NCBI GenBank assembly: GCA_023663205.1
Contig: JAMPHX010000007.1
Span: forward strand, 1 to 37,685
DNA: 37,685 bases
Reading direction: 5' to 3'
Source: Corallococcus sp.
GTDB lineage: Bacteria > Bacillota > Clostridia > Christensenellales > CAG-314
The translations under genes were made by a program, and so were the position numbers. The first letter of the stretch is position 1. Every line of letters begins with the position of its first letter. Shown here in pieces: positions 24,857-32,656 of this stretch. The notes under the pieces are model-generated. The model saw only the letters and a list, made by a program, of their open reading frames with translations. It was not told the DNA's origin and ran no database searches.

Positions 24857-25264
24857 TCAAAACGGCATATCGTCTTCCACTGCCGACGAAACTTCCTGCA
24901 AACTGTCAATTGACTCTCTTGCGGGGGCAGGCTGTCCCTGTTGCGGCGCGTTGTTCGGGCGCGACAAAAATTCCACTTGGTCGGCGCGGATGTCGACTGT
25001 CTGTCTTCTTACTCCGTCCTTTTCGTAACTACCTGTTTGTATGCTTCCCGTAACTGCAACCTTGCTGCCTTTGACAAGGTACTTTACGCAATTTTGCGCA
25101 AGCGCGTCCCATGCCACAATGTTGATAAAATCAACGGCGTTGTTATCCGCATTGCGCGAAAAACGGTTGACTGCAATGGAAAAACGGCAATTGGTGTGTC
25201 CCGAATCGAAAGACGAACCGACGGGGTCGGCTGTAAGATTGCCTATCAAAAATACTTTGTTCAT
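24857..25264 (-). CDS. ssb: Single-stranded DNA-binding protein
   Basis: 135 residues. The N-terminal OB-fold starts with MNKVFLIGNLTADPV and contains NAVDFINIVAWDALA and VAVTGSIQTGSYEKDG. A Gln/Pro-rich linker leads to the acidic tip EDDMPF, which recruits replication and repair partners. Acts as a homotetramer at replication forks. Lies 13 bases after rpsF. It is shorter than the ~170 residues common in Firmicutes because the linker is reduced. Confidence 0.97.
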   Translation of the reverse strand: MNKVFLIGNLTADPVGSSFDSGHTNCRFSIAVNRFSRNADNNAVDFINIVAWDALAQNCVKYLVKGSKVAVTGSIQTGSYEKDGVRRQTVDIRADQVEFLSRPNNAPQQGQPAPARESIDSLQEVSSAVEDDMPF

Positions 25265-25277
25265 GCTTCCTCCGTAA

Positions 25278-25559
25278 TTACTTCTTAACTATCATGTAAC
25301 GGATTACGCCGTCGGTAATGCGCATTATACGTTCAAGTTCGCTGGGCAAAGCCGCATCGGATGCGAAATTGACAAGTACGTAGTAACCTTCGGTTTTGTA
25401 GTTGATGGGATAAGCAAGTTTTTTTGTTCCCCATTTGTCTACGTTTTCGACGCTTCCTCCGTTGTCCGTGACAATGCCGTTGAGTTTTGCGATAATCGCT
25501 TCCTTGGCTTCGTCTTGAAGTGCGTTGTCGATAATGTACAAAAGTTCGTAACTGTTCAT
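25278..25559 (-). CDS. rpsF: 30S ribosomal protein S6
   Basis: 93 residues from the ATG at 25559, selected because GGAGG lies at the right distance and it gives the canonical MNSYELLYIID start; a longer frame to 25661 is only leader. Family features are GGSVENVDKWGTKKLAYPI, GYYVLVNFAS and the C-terminal DGVIRYMIVKK. First gene of rpsF-ssb-rpsR. Possibly autoregulated through its leader hairpin, as known for S6:S18 binding sites in other bacteria. Confidence 0.97.
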   Translation of the reverse strand: MNSYELLYIIDNALQDEAKEAIIAKLNGIVTDNGGSVENVDKWGTKKLAYPINYKTEGYYVLVNFASDAALPSELERIMRITDGVIRYMIVKK

Positions 25560-25586
25560 ACTTTTTCCTCCTTTTGGTCTTATTCG

Positions 25587-25608
25587 GCCGCAAAACAGCC
25601 TTTGCGGC
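25587..25608 (-). promoter_or_regulatory. rpsF leader hairpin, candidate S6:S18 binding site
   Basis: GCCGCAAA (minus strand, 25601-25608) pairs with TTTGCGGC (25587-25594), perfect 8-bp stem with a 6-base loop, followed directly by CGAA so that a CCG lies at the stem edge. It is between the promoter and the ribosome binding site. The S6:S18 regulatory motif involves a CCG next to a stem; exact match not verified. Confidence 0.45.
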
Positions 25609-25632
25609 AAGGGCACTTTTTCAAGCAGTACC

Positions 25633-25661
25633 ATTATAACAAAACACAACATTTTTTGCAA
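25633..25661 (-). promoter_or_regulatory. Promoter of rpsF-ssb-rpsR
   Basis: Minus strand -35 TTGCAA (25656-25661), 17-base spacer, -10 TATAAT (25633-25638), leaving a leader of about 67 bases. Confidence 0.85.
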
Positions 25662-25798
25662 GTAATTGACTGCAATTTTTCATTCAAAGAATTTGCGCGG
25701 AATTTGCCGTATGCAAAATGCAAAATTTACAATGATTTGAAACACAAAACGCAAAATATGTGTTACAATAGGCGTACCACATACAAAAAGGAAAACAT

Positions 25799-26584
25799 AT
25801 GTACACTCCCAAAGAAATTGCCGCCAACTACATAGATATTGCCAAGTCCAAAACTTCCGCCAAGTGGTACAAAACGCTTGTGCTTGCAGTGCTTGCGGGA
25901 ATGTTTATTGCCCTTGCAGGCGCGCTTGCCACCGTCGCGGGAGCGTCCGTCGACGCAAAAGCGTCGCTGCTTGTCAAAGCCGCGGTATTTCCGCTGGGAC
26001 TTATACTCGTAGTGCTTGCGGGAAGCGAACTGTTTACCGGAAACTGTCTTTTGCTTGCGCCTACGCTAAGCAAAGACATCAAAATTTCCGCCGTTCTCAA
26101 AAATTTGGGTATCGTTTACGGCGGAAACCTCGTAGGTTCGGTACTTGTTGCCCTCGTTACGGTTTACGGCGGAACTTTCGGCGACGGCACGTCTATTATA
26201 CTTGCCGCAAATGCAAAGTGTTCCATGACATTTGCGGAGTGCCTTCTCAGAGCAATCCCCTGCAATATACTTGTGTGCCTTGCCGTATGGATTTCGATGG
26301 CAAGCAAAACCGTTACGGGCAAAATACTTGCCGTATATTTGCCTATATTTGCGTTTGTAGCATGCGGCTTCGAGCACAGCGTCGCAAATATGTTTTATTT
26401 GTCGGCGGGATTTTGGGCAACAGCCAAATACGGCGTAACCGCCGAAAATCTGACGGCGGTAAACGCGCTTGTAAACAATCTTTTGCCCGCCACAATAGGA
26501 AACGTAATAGGCGGAACGGTTTTTGTCGCACTGCCCTATTGGTTTGTATATCTCAAAAAAGACAAAAACTCCGAAAATAAATAA
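25799..26584 (+). CDS. Formate/nitrite transporter family (FocA/NirC) channel
   Basis: 261 residues with about six transmembrane helices. The FNT fold is supported by the amphipathic N-terminus (MYTPKEIAANYIDIAK), AGMFIALAGALATVAGA, the loop GSELFTGNC and GNLVGSVLVAL, and the late CGFEHSVANMFYL and NLLPATIGNVIGGTVFV segments carrying the conserved pore histidine (His in FEHSVANM). It forms a pentameric channel for small monovalent anions such as formate, nitrite or hydrosulfide; which one is not decided. An extended -10 (TGTTACAAT, 25761-25769) precedes the AAGGA ribosome binding site. It is transcribed alone, away from rpsF. Confidence 0.95.
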   Translation: MYTPKEIAANYIDIAKSKTSAKWYKTLVLAVLAGMFIALAGALATVAGASVDAKASLLVKAAVFPLGLILVVLAGSELFTGNCLLLAPTLSKDIKISAVLKNLGIVYGGNLVGSVLVALVTVYGGTFGDGTSIILAANAKCSMTFAECLLRAIPCNILVCLAVWISMASKTVTGKILAVYLPIFAFVACGFEHSVANMFYLSAGFWATAKYGVTAENLTAVNALVNNLLPATIGNVIGGTVFVALPYWFVYLKKDKNSENK

Positions 26585-26640
26585 ATACGTAAAATACCGT
26601 ATTGACGAAGACAACGTATTTTCAAAAATTGTATTGGAAT

Positions 26641-26711
26641 AAAAAATGAGCCAAAGTCTATTTTCGTGTCAGGGGCTCCGATTGCCCGAGGCGTCAAATA
26701 AACTTGACTCC
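26641..26711 (-). ncRNA. Candidate small RNA (about 70 nt)
   Basis: A perfect consensus promoter on the minus strand has no coding gene behind it. The ~70-base product would contain GTCAA/TTGAC and GGGC/GCCC hairpins and end in GAGCC...GGCTC followed by ATTTTTT (26641-26646 as A run on the plus strand), a plausible though short-stem terminator. No RNA family recognised. Confidence 0.45.
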
Positions 26712-26717
26712 AATACT

Positions 26718-26746
26718 ATTATACGCAAGCCAAATGCGTTTGTCAA
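26718..26746 (-). promoter_or_regulatory. Consensus promoter of the candidate sRNA
   Basis: Minus strand -35 TTGACA (26741-26746), 17-base spacer, -10 TATAAT (26718-26723): exact sigma-A consensus. Confidence 0.75.
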
Positions 26747-26874
26747 CATCCCAAAACGCAAAATTCCGATAAGGAACGGACGGCGTTGCCGAATCCGAAT
26801 CAAGCGTTGCCCGCTTGCTAACCGACTTTGCGGTTCACCGCACAAGTTACATCTTTTTTATAACAGATATAGAA

Positions 26875-26912
26875 ATACGCCCCAAAAGTTTTACATGACT
26901 TTTGGGGCGTAT
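26875..26912 (-). terminator. Terminator hairpin after the LRR remnant (possibly bidirectional)
   Basis: Perfect 15-bp stem ATACGCCCCAAAAGT (26875-26889) with ACTTTTGGGGCGTAT (26898-26912), 8-base loop. T residues occur on both sides. It lies about 45 bases after the LRR stop. Confidence 0.8.
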
Positions 26913-26957
26913 GGCATTTTTAATCAAAACGTATTTTTCCGTCCGCTAACCGAACCG

Positions 26958-27420
26958 TTACGTTTGTGGAGCGACGTATTTTTCCCAACCGTTACTGCCG
27001 TTAGTTCCGGTTAGCATTTCGGCGGCAACGGCTGCGTCTTGCAACAATTCCTTATCTACGGAAACTTTTGTAACGCCTTCGCCGTTTTCGACGCGATAAC
27101 TCCAACCTTCGGGGTCTTTGAACTCAACCGAAGTAAGCGCGCTGCAACCGACAAACGCGCCCGCGTCTATTCTCGACACGTTTGCTTCCATTACAAACGA
27201 GGTCAACTCCGCGCAATTTGCGAATGCGGATTTGCCTATAAACAAAAGCGATGTGTTGACCGTTGTGTAGGTAAAAGAGTTTAATTTGACGCAATCGGCA
27301 AACGCATAGTCGCCCAGTCCCGTGACAGAAGCAATATCGACGCTCTCCAAAGACGTACAGTTCTTAAATGCGTAATTGTTAATTCACAATAAACAACTTA
27401 AATAAGTTTTTCCGTTTCAT
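26958..27420 (-). pseudogene. BspA-type leucine-rich repeat surface protein, decayed by internal deletion
   Basis: The 3' part (about 140 codons) encodes BspA-like LRR_5 repeats: YAFKNCTSLESVDI, YAFADCVKLNSFTY, SAFANCAELTSFVM, GAFVGCSALTSVEF, then a C-terminal tail. Reading upstream, this frame meets a stop (TGA) a few codons before the first repeat and has no ATG. Just ahead, at 27420, an ATG with an AGGGAAAG ribosome binding site begins MKRKNLFKLFIVN, a signal-peptide-like start that stops at TAA (27379-27381). The natural reading is one secreted LRR protein whose middle was deleted, fusing the two ends out of frame. A short TTG-started product (27350) is possible but would lack a signal peptide. 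Confidence 0.8.
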
Positions 27421-27454
27421 ATATCTTTCCCTAAGTTTTGTATGTATTTTGTAC

Positions 27455-27477
27455 CGCAATAAACATTTGTTATTGCG
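27455..27477 (+). repeat. Hairpin in the leader of the LRR remnant
   Basis: CGCAATAA (27455-27462) pairs with TTATTGCG (27470-27477). On the plus strand it is followed by a T run (ATTATTTTTTTATTAG), so it looks like a plus-strand terminator although no plus-strand gene precedes it. Confidence 0.4.
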
Positions 27478-27711
27478 ATTATTTTTTTATTAGTATTGTT
27501 TAGCGGCACTACCCGTGTTGCACAAAAAGCAGTACTTTTACCGTCAATGTCCGCATCGAACTTGCACATTTACTGCATTTGTTTGTGCTTGTGCAAGACC
27601 GTCGATTGCATTTACGCAAAATCAAATATTGCCTGCTATGTGCCAAAGTATTGCATCTACGTTACGGCGCAATACCCGACCGCAAGTCAAAGACGCTTGC
27701 CGCGCATAAAT

Positions 27712-28470
27712 TTACTGCACGCCGAGAAATTTGATTATATCGTTTATCAAAACATTTGCTTTGTTTGTCATTAGCATTGCATGCCCGACGTCGCGGTAAA
27801 TATTGAGTTTGCTGTCCGTAAAATGCGAATGCACGTACTCCACAGACGCGCGCGGAACCAATTCGTCCAACTCTCCCCACATAATAAGCGACGGGACAGA
27901 ACACTTACCCTGCTTATCTACGGCGGAATTGCACTCGTTCATCAAATCACGGAAAACTCCGTATGTGTGGAAGTTGATGTTAGGCAATATACGCTTCATT
28001 GCAATGCGTATGGAAAGGACGCTGTTTTGTTTGTAAGGTTTTACCGCTTCTTCGGCAAGTCTGAACCGTTCCTGTATGTCTCCCGTGGATTCGCGCACCA
28101 CGTTTGAGTAGGTGGAATAGTAAAACTTTATCATATTTGCGAGCGATTTGAAGTTGAGATACTTGTTTGAAGGAGCAACCATTACCGCCCTGTGTACGTC
28201 GCGGTGACAGCAAAGATATGAGGTAAGCGCACCGCCCATAGAAAACCCTACAACGTCCACGCTGTCGTGACTGCTTCTTAGTTTGTCGTAATCGTAAAGC
28301 ACTTTGTCGAGCGTTTCCTGTTTCAAAAACTTTTTGAAATCGACATCGCCGTTGTGACCCGGCACTTCGCATTTGAGCACCTCGTCGTAAAACCCGAGAT
28401 AATCGTACAAATTGCCGAAATCCGCAACGTCTGTCAAAAATCCGTGTATCGTCATTACTGCTTTGGACAT
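27712..28470 (-). CDS. Alpha/beta hydrolase (carboxylesterase/monoglyceride lipase-like)
   Basis: 252 residues from ATG at 28470 with AGGTGG upstream; the longer GTG start overlapping ung is less likely. Serine hydrolase triad in family order: nucleophile Ser77 in VGFSMGG, Asp202 in GELDELVP, His230 in DVGHAM, plus the oxyanion-hole HGF motif near residue 9. No signal peptide, so cytoplasmic. The pattern fits esterases or monoacylglycerol lipases such as Est30-type enzymes; substrate unknown. Two bases separate it from ung, so they form an operon. Confidence 0.88.
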   Translation of the reverse strand: MSKAVMTIHGFLTDVADFGNLYDYLGFYDEVLKCEVPGHNGDVDFKKFLKQETLDKVLYDYDKLRSSHDSVDVVGFSMGGALTSYLCCHRDVHRAVMVAPSNKYLNFKSLANMIKFYYSTYSNVVRESTGDIQERFRLAEEAVKPYKQNSVLSIRIAMKRILPNINFHTYGVFRDLMNECNSAVDKQGKCSVPSLIMWGELDELVPRASVEYVHSHFTDSKLNIYRDVGHAMLMTNKANVLINDIIKFLGVQ

Positions 28471-28472
28471 AT

Positions 28473-29132
28473 TTACCACCTGATTTCCTTATTCTGCAAA
28501 GATAAAAACTCGTTTGCTTTTGAAAAGTGTCTGCACCCGAAAAATCCGTTGTAGGCAGACAGCGGACTGGGATGCGCGCTTGTAAGTATGAGGTGCTGCG
28601 GATTTGTAATAAACCGCCTTTTTGAACAGGCATTTGCGCCCCACAGCATAAATACCATTCCGCGTTCGCGTTTGTTAAGATACTTTATTACTTCGTCGGT
28701 AAACTGTTCCCAGCCGTGCCCTTTGTGCGAGTTGGATTTGCCTGCTTCCACCGTCAAAACAGTGTTCATTAGCAGCACGCCTTGGTTTGCCCACGGAGTA
28801 AGATTGCCGCCCTTTATGCAGGTGTCGTAACCGAGGTCGTCGTGAATCTCCTTGAAGATGTTTACCAAACTTTGCGGAGGTCTTACGCCGTCCGGCACGG
28901 AAAAAGACAGTCCCATTGCCTGATTGGGGTTTATGTACGGGTCCTGTCCCAAAATAACTACGTTCACTTCGTCGGGCGAAGTTGTATCGAATGCGTTGAG
29001 CATCAAACTTTTGGGCGGGTAAATGCGTTTTTCGGCATATTCCTTTACCAAAAACGCCTTTAAATCTTTGAAATACTGTTTTTCAAATTCGGGAAGAAAT
29101 AACTCCTCCCAACCGTTATAAAACCTTGCCAT
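28473..29132 (-). CDS. ung: Uracil-DNA glycosylase
   Basis: 219 residues. Family 1 enzyme that excises uracil from DNA as the first step of base excision repair. The water-activating motif GQDPY (Asp64) is followed by GLSFSVPDG, GVLLMNTVLTVE and the DNA-intercalation loop HPSPLSA (His187). Length and motif order are standard. ATG with GAGGAC nine bases upstream. Co-transcribed with the alpha/beta hydrolase. Confidence 0.98.
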   Translation of the reverse strand: MARFYNGWEELFLPEFEKQYFKDLKAFLVKEYAEKRIYPPKSLMLNAFDTTSPDEVNVVILGQDPYINPNQAMGLSFSVPDGVRPPQSLVNIFKEIHDDLGYDTCIKGGNLTPWANQGVLLMNTVLTVEAGKSNSHKGHGWEQFTDEVIKYLNKRERGMVFMLWGANACSKRRFITNPQHLILTSAHPSPLSAYNGFFGCRHFSKANEFLSLQNKEIRW

Positions 29133-29314
29133 AATCCGTCCTCACAGATATAGTCGGTAAGTTTAGTGTTTCTGTGTACGTTTCAGCCAAGTCAAAGCGC
29201 TCCATATGCCTAATTTGGAACTTCGGCAGACAAAAACCGTCTTTATGTACATTACACATAACCGTATTTTGCAAATTGCCGTACGCTTAACGTAACGAAC
29301 AGATTTGCTGTGTT

Positions 29315-29743
29315 CTATCTTTTTTCAAGCAATACAGAGTGCGAAACGGCGCATACGGTATCTCCCGCGCCAAGCACTATTTCCGTTCCGTCGGCAAATT
29401 CGCGCACCAGTCCGTTGAACCTTATGTTGAAACTTTCTTCGCCTTCCACAGCGCTTTTGATACGGTATTTGCCTGCGCCTATCTGTCCGTCTTCGCCAAC
29501 GCTGTAAATGACGTTGCGCGCAAGCACAAGACTGTCGCCGCGCACTTCCATTTCTTCCAAGTATTCGTCGGCGGTAACAAGCGTTTCTTCCTTTTCCTTC
29601 TTTTGACGAGGGACGCGCTGTCCGTTTTTGACTGTGATTATTACGGCAATGATGGCGGCAATAAGCCCCAGCGCAAGCGCAACTATTGCAACAATAAGTA
29701 TTATGTTGTCTGCGCCGCCTTCCGTAAACATAGATATATTCAT
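29315..29743 (-). CDS. Hypothetical single-pass membrane protein, 142 aa
   Basis: Not a recognised family. A short N-terminal segment (MNISMFTEGGADN), one transmembrane helix (about 13-38), a basic/acidic linker (VPRQKKEKEETLVTADEYLE) and a compact beta-rich soluble domain (about 60-140: GDSLVLARNVIYSVGEDG, GKYRIKSAVEGEESFNIRFN, GDTVCAVSHSVLLEKR). The C-terminal domain lies on the side of the basic linker, likely the cytoplasm, and its strand pattern recalls small sandwich domains such as FHA, though without FHA residues. GGGAGAATATT ribosome binding site. Stands alone between ung and the DUF1858 gene. Confidence 0.75.
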   Translation of the reverse strand: MNISMFTEGGADNIILIVAIVALALGLIAAIIAVIITVKNGQRVPRQKKEKEETLVTADEYLEEMEVRGDSLVLARNVIYSVGEDGQIGAGKYRIKSAVEGEESFNIRFNGLVREFADGTEIVLGAGDTVCAVSHSVLLEKR

Positions 29744-29940
29744 AATATTCTCCCTATGCGGTTGAAAAATTGCGAACCGCCGCTTTGTCGGAAACCAACC
29801 TCAACCGTATGTATTGTTTTGTTTCCGCTACTGTTTTCAAGGCGGCGACAAAACAAAAAACAACCGCAATATAAAATACTTCTCCGATAGTTTTTCCGAC
29901 TTTTGGGATTAATAGCACTGTTATATATGCGGTTTGTTTT

Positions 29941-30135
29941 TCAGCCTTCTACGACTGCGTTCAATTGAGCAAGCATAGTTTCCGCATCTACTCCGTGAGC
30001 GGCTGCCGCTTCCTCGACGGTTTCGCTGTGAGCAAGCAGACAGTGTATGCATCCCATTCCGTAAGAGGAAAACACGTTTGCCGTCGCGGGATTTACTTCC
30101 AATACATCTACAATTTTCATATCCTTGGTTATCAT
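29941..30135 (-). CDS. DUF1858 hybrid-cluster-associated disulfide domain protein
   Basis: 64 residues from the ATG preceded by AAGGAG. The DUF1858 (TIGR03980-type) domain is complete: MKIVDVLEVNPATANVFSSY, then GMGCIHCLLAHSETVEEAAA with the CxxC pair Cys29 and Cys32, and a helical C-terminus. Such proteins are thought to take part in thiol redox or nitrosative stress chemistry, often next to the hybrid cluster protein, which is not in this window. It follows the zinc-ribbon gene by 29 bases and probably ends that transcript. Confidence 0.9.
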   Translation of the reverse strand: MITKDMKIVDVLEVNPATANVFSSYGMGCIHCLLAHSETVEEAAAAHGVDAETMLAQLNAVVEG

Positions 30136-30164
30136 TTTTACAATTCTCCTTTTATTTTTATTTA

Positions 30165-31385
30165 TTACAAATACGTTATACAACGACTAAACAATGCTGT
30201 AAACGTATCGGTACTTTCCGAATAACACCGTATTTGTCCAATAGGCTGCGACGCTTGCGACAAATCCCAATCCCAATCGCCGAATATGGCGTCGGCGTTT
30301 AGCGCAATGCCTAAGCAGATTGCGGCAACTACCGCCAATACCGCCAGCACAATAGCGCAAATCTTGTAGGGTGACTTGGGGGCTTTGCCTACTACGCGCG
30401 GCTGACTTTGCCCGCTTCCTTCCATTATTCCCGAAACATAGTTGTTGTACACCTTGTTTCTGTAACCGGTAGCGGTAACGTACACCGGCACCATAAGATA
30501 TTTGAACGAACGCGCTTTGTAATCCAATTGAATGTCGAGTTGGCTCACAACGTCGGCATTGTAGTAAGATTCTATTTCGCTTGTCAGGCGCGAGCGCATC
30601 TTGCGCTCGGCGATTTCAAATGCTTCGTACGGTTCGACCGTGTAGTTGTCGGCAATGTATCCCGCAAGATATTCGTCGTTGTACACTACGTATTTGCTTT
30701 GCGGAAACGCGCCCAACTTTGCCATTTGTTCGGAAGGCACGTCGCTGTTGCCGTACACGAATATATCGTCAAATATTTTGTCCGTAGACCCCGAAACGGG
30801 AAACCAATCTATATACGTTTCGGTATAAGTTTTGCCGTCGCGTCTGACGGTACGCGTGCGGCGTTTGCCCAATGTTCCCTCGTAATACGCTGTTACGTAA
30901 CTGTCAAACGTCCACACGGGTATATACGCGCCCTTTACGGAATCTACCTTAACTTCCTTTTTGAAGGAGTTGGGTGCGAGCAACCGTTTTTTGCGCCATT
31001 TCAAAATGGCTTGCCTCGCCTGCTCGTCGGTAGTTTCAAACGGAATAACGGTATCGGGTCGGACGGAATTTAAACTTTCCGAATCCACCACAACCGACGC
31101 GCCGCAAAATGGACAATCGGTTGCAATGGTAGACGACGGCAAAACGGTTGTCGCACCGCAATTTTTACAGCGGTACGCCGCAACGTCGCTATCCGACCAA
31201 TGTTCCACTTCCGTAAGTTCCTTGAAATCGCGTTCGCGCACGTTACGGTCGCGCACGATTTGTTTTACGCTGTCGCAATGTTCGCAAGTCAAGTTGCCCG
31301 TTTGGGGCGAATACCTCATATCCGCTCCGCAATTGGGGCACTTGGGCTGCCGCGACTGCTTTATCTTTGCGGAAAACTCTCTCAT
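30165..31385 (-). CDS. Zinc-ribbon (TFIIB-type) membrane-anchored protein
   Basis: 406 residues. Two zinc ribbons at the N-terminus (CPNCGADM...CEHC near 16-36 and CKNCGATT...CPFCGASV near 73-95), a long middle region (about 110-325, including VKGAYIPVWTFDSYVTAYYE and KYLMVPVYVTATGYRNKVYN), one transmembrane helix (about 342-366) and a short tail. This order is seen in Firmicutes proteins encoded next to SPFH/virion-core-like proteins. There is no SD sequence before the ATG; translation may be coupled to the SPFH gene 9 bases upstream. Function unknown; a membrane-surface scaffolding or chaperone role is a guess. Confidence 0.85.
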   Translation of the reverse strand: MREFSAKIKQSRQPKCPNCGADMRYSPQTGNLTCEHCDSVKQIVRDRNVRERDFKELTEVEHWSDSDVAAYRCKNCGATTVLPSSTIATDCPFCGASVVVDSESLNSVRPDTVIPFETTDEQARQAILKWRKKRLLAPNSFKKEVKVDSVKGAYIPVWTFDSYVTAYYEGTLGKRRTRTVRRDGKTYTETYIDWFPVSGSTDKIFDDIFVYGNSDVPSEQMAKLGAFPQSKYVVYNDEYLAGYIADNYTVEPYEAFEIAERKMRSRLTSEIESYYNADVVSQLDIQLDYKARSFKYLMVPVYVTATGYRNKVYNNYVSGIMEGSGQSQPRVVGKAPKSPYKICAIVLAVLAVVAAICLGIALNADAIFGDWDWDLSQASQPIGQIRCYSESTDTFTALFSRCITYL

Positions 31386-31394
31386 AACAATCGT

Positions 31395-32447
31395 TTATTT
31401 CAACTTTGTTCCGCATTCGGGGCAGAACTTTGACGTGGGCTTTACCTGAGCGTTGCATTCGGGGCACAAACATACAACTTCCTGACGCGCTCCGCACTCC
31501 GCGCAAAACTTTGCCGTAGGCGACAACTCCGCGCCGCACTCCGAGCAGTGCTTCCGTTTGCCTTGTTTGGGCGTTTCTTCGGCGTCCTTGGCGTTTGCGA
31601 TGTTGGAAAACGCAGTACCTACCGTGCCGCCTGCCATACCGCCCAAATTCATCCCAACAAAGGCTCCCGCCATACCGGGATTTTTGGCGGCGTCGCCCAA
31701 TGCGTCCGCGGCTTTCTTTTGCGTGTAAGTTCCCATTTTGTCGGCGAATATTCCCAATGTGGTACGCTCGTCAAGCGCCTTTTCCACAACCTCGGGGAAA
31801 CTGATGTTCATAATGGTAAAGTTGGTGATATCCAATCCCAATGCGTTGAACTTTACACGCGCATTGTTCATTACCATTCCGCCGAACTCCTCGTAATTGC
31901 AAGCCATATCGAGAGCGGAAATTTTGCTTTCCGCAATGGTATCGCTCATTTGGCTTACAAGCAGACTTTTGAGATTACCCGAAAGGTCGTCCACTTTGTA
32001 CAGCCCGTTTGTGCCGAACACTTCCTTCAAGAATGTGGTCGGTTCGTTTACGCGAAAACCGTATATTCCGTGCGCCTTGATACGTATTACGCCAAACTCC
32101 TTATCGCGCATTGCAACGGGATTTGTCGTTCCCCACTTCAAATCCACAAACTGTTTGGTATTGACAAAGTACAGTTCCGCTTTGAAACGCGATTCGCCTT
32201 GATACCATATGCTTCCGATGCCCGAAAGTATAGGCAGATTTTTGGTAGTAAGTTTGTACTTGCCGGGCATAAACACGTCGGCGATTTGCCCCATATGCAC
32301 AAAGATTGCCACCTGCGACTCGCGCACGGTAAGTTGCGAGCCGCTCATTATTTCCTGTCCGTTCATGGGGAAACGGTACACAATAGTATCTTTGGTATCG
32401 TCTTTCCATTCCAATACCTTCCACATTTGCGATTTAAAAAATCCCAT
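31395..32447 (-). CDS. SPFH-domain protein with C-terminal zinc ribbons (YdjI-like)
   Basis: 350 residues from the ATG at 32447 (GAGGAGAGG upstream). The first ~250 residues match the bacterial SPFH/virion core protein family related to B. subtilis YdjI: WEDxxD-like start WKVLEWKDDTKDTIVYRFP, the QVAIFVHMGQIADVFMPGKY segment and the late LDITNFTIMNISFPEVV. A glycine/alanine-rich linker (NPGMAGAFVGMNLGGMAGG) precedes two double zinc ribbons (CSECGAELSPTAKFCAECG and CPECNAQVKPTSKFCPECG). YdjI-type proteins are tied to membrane stress and form large assemblies. Forms a unit with the zinc-ribbon and DUF1858 genes. Confidence 0.9.
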   Translation of the reverse strand: MGFFKSQMWKVLEWKDDTKDTIVYRFPMNGQEIMSGSQLTVRESQVAIFVHMGQIADVFMPGKYKLTTKNLPILSGIGSIWYQGESRFKAELYFVNTKQFVDLKWGTTNPVAMRDKEFGVIRIKAHGIYGFRVNEPTTFLKEVFGTNGLYKVDDLSGNLKSLLVSQMSDTIAESKISALDMACNYEEFGGMVMNNARVKFNALGLDITNFTIMNISFPEVVEKALDERTTLGIFADKMGTYTQKKAADALGDAAKNPGMAGAFVGMNLGGMAGGTVGTAFSNIANAKDAEETPKQGKRKHCSECGAELSPTAKFCAECGARQEVVCLCPECNAQVKPTSKFCPECGTKLK

Positions 32448-32656
32448 TTTTACCTCTCCTCTCGACTGAAAGTAATATTTGCGCAAAAGCACAAAAAAAG
32501 CGTATTTTGCATTTTTTACATACTATGCGCAAAATGTCTTTTGCTTTACGTGTACAGTATAACATAAATAGTCGTTATTTGGAAACATTTTTAAGTAAAA
32601 GTATACGTATAATAGTACAAAATTCACGCATTTTTTACAAAATCGGAGGCAAACGT

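Larger units (their letters stand above)
26585..26957. other. Intergenic region with candidate sRNA and terminator
   Basis: No coding gene supported; the open frame at 26646-27014 runs through a terminator hairpin and into the LRR remnant. Features seen are the candidate sRNA with promoter (26641-26746) and the hairpin at 26875-26912. Confidence 0.65.

Noticed and set aside
26646..27014. 122-codon plus-strand frame
   Set aside because: Antisense to the LRR remnant, reads through a 15-bp terminator hairpin, no ribosome binding site.
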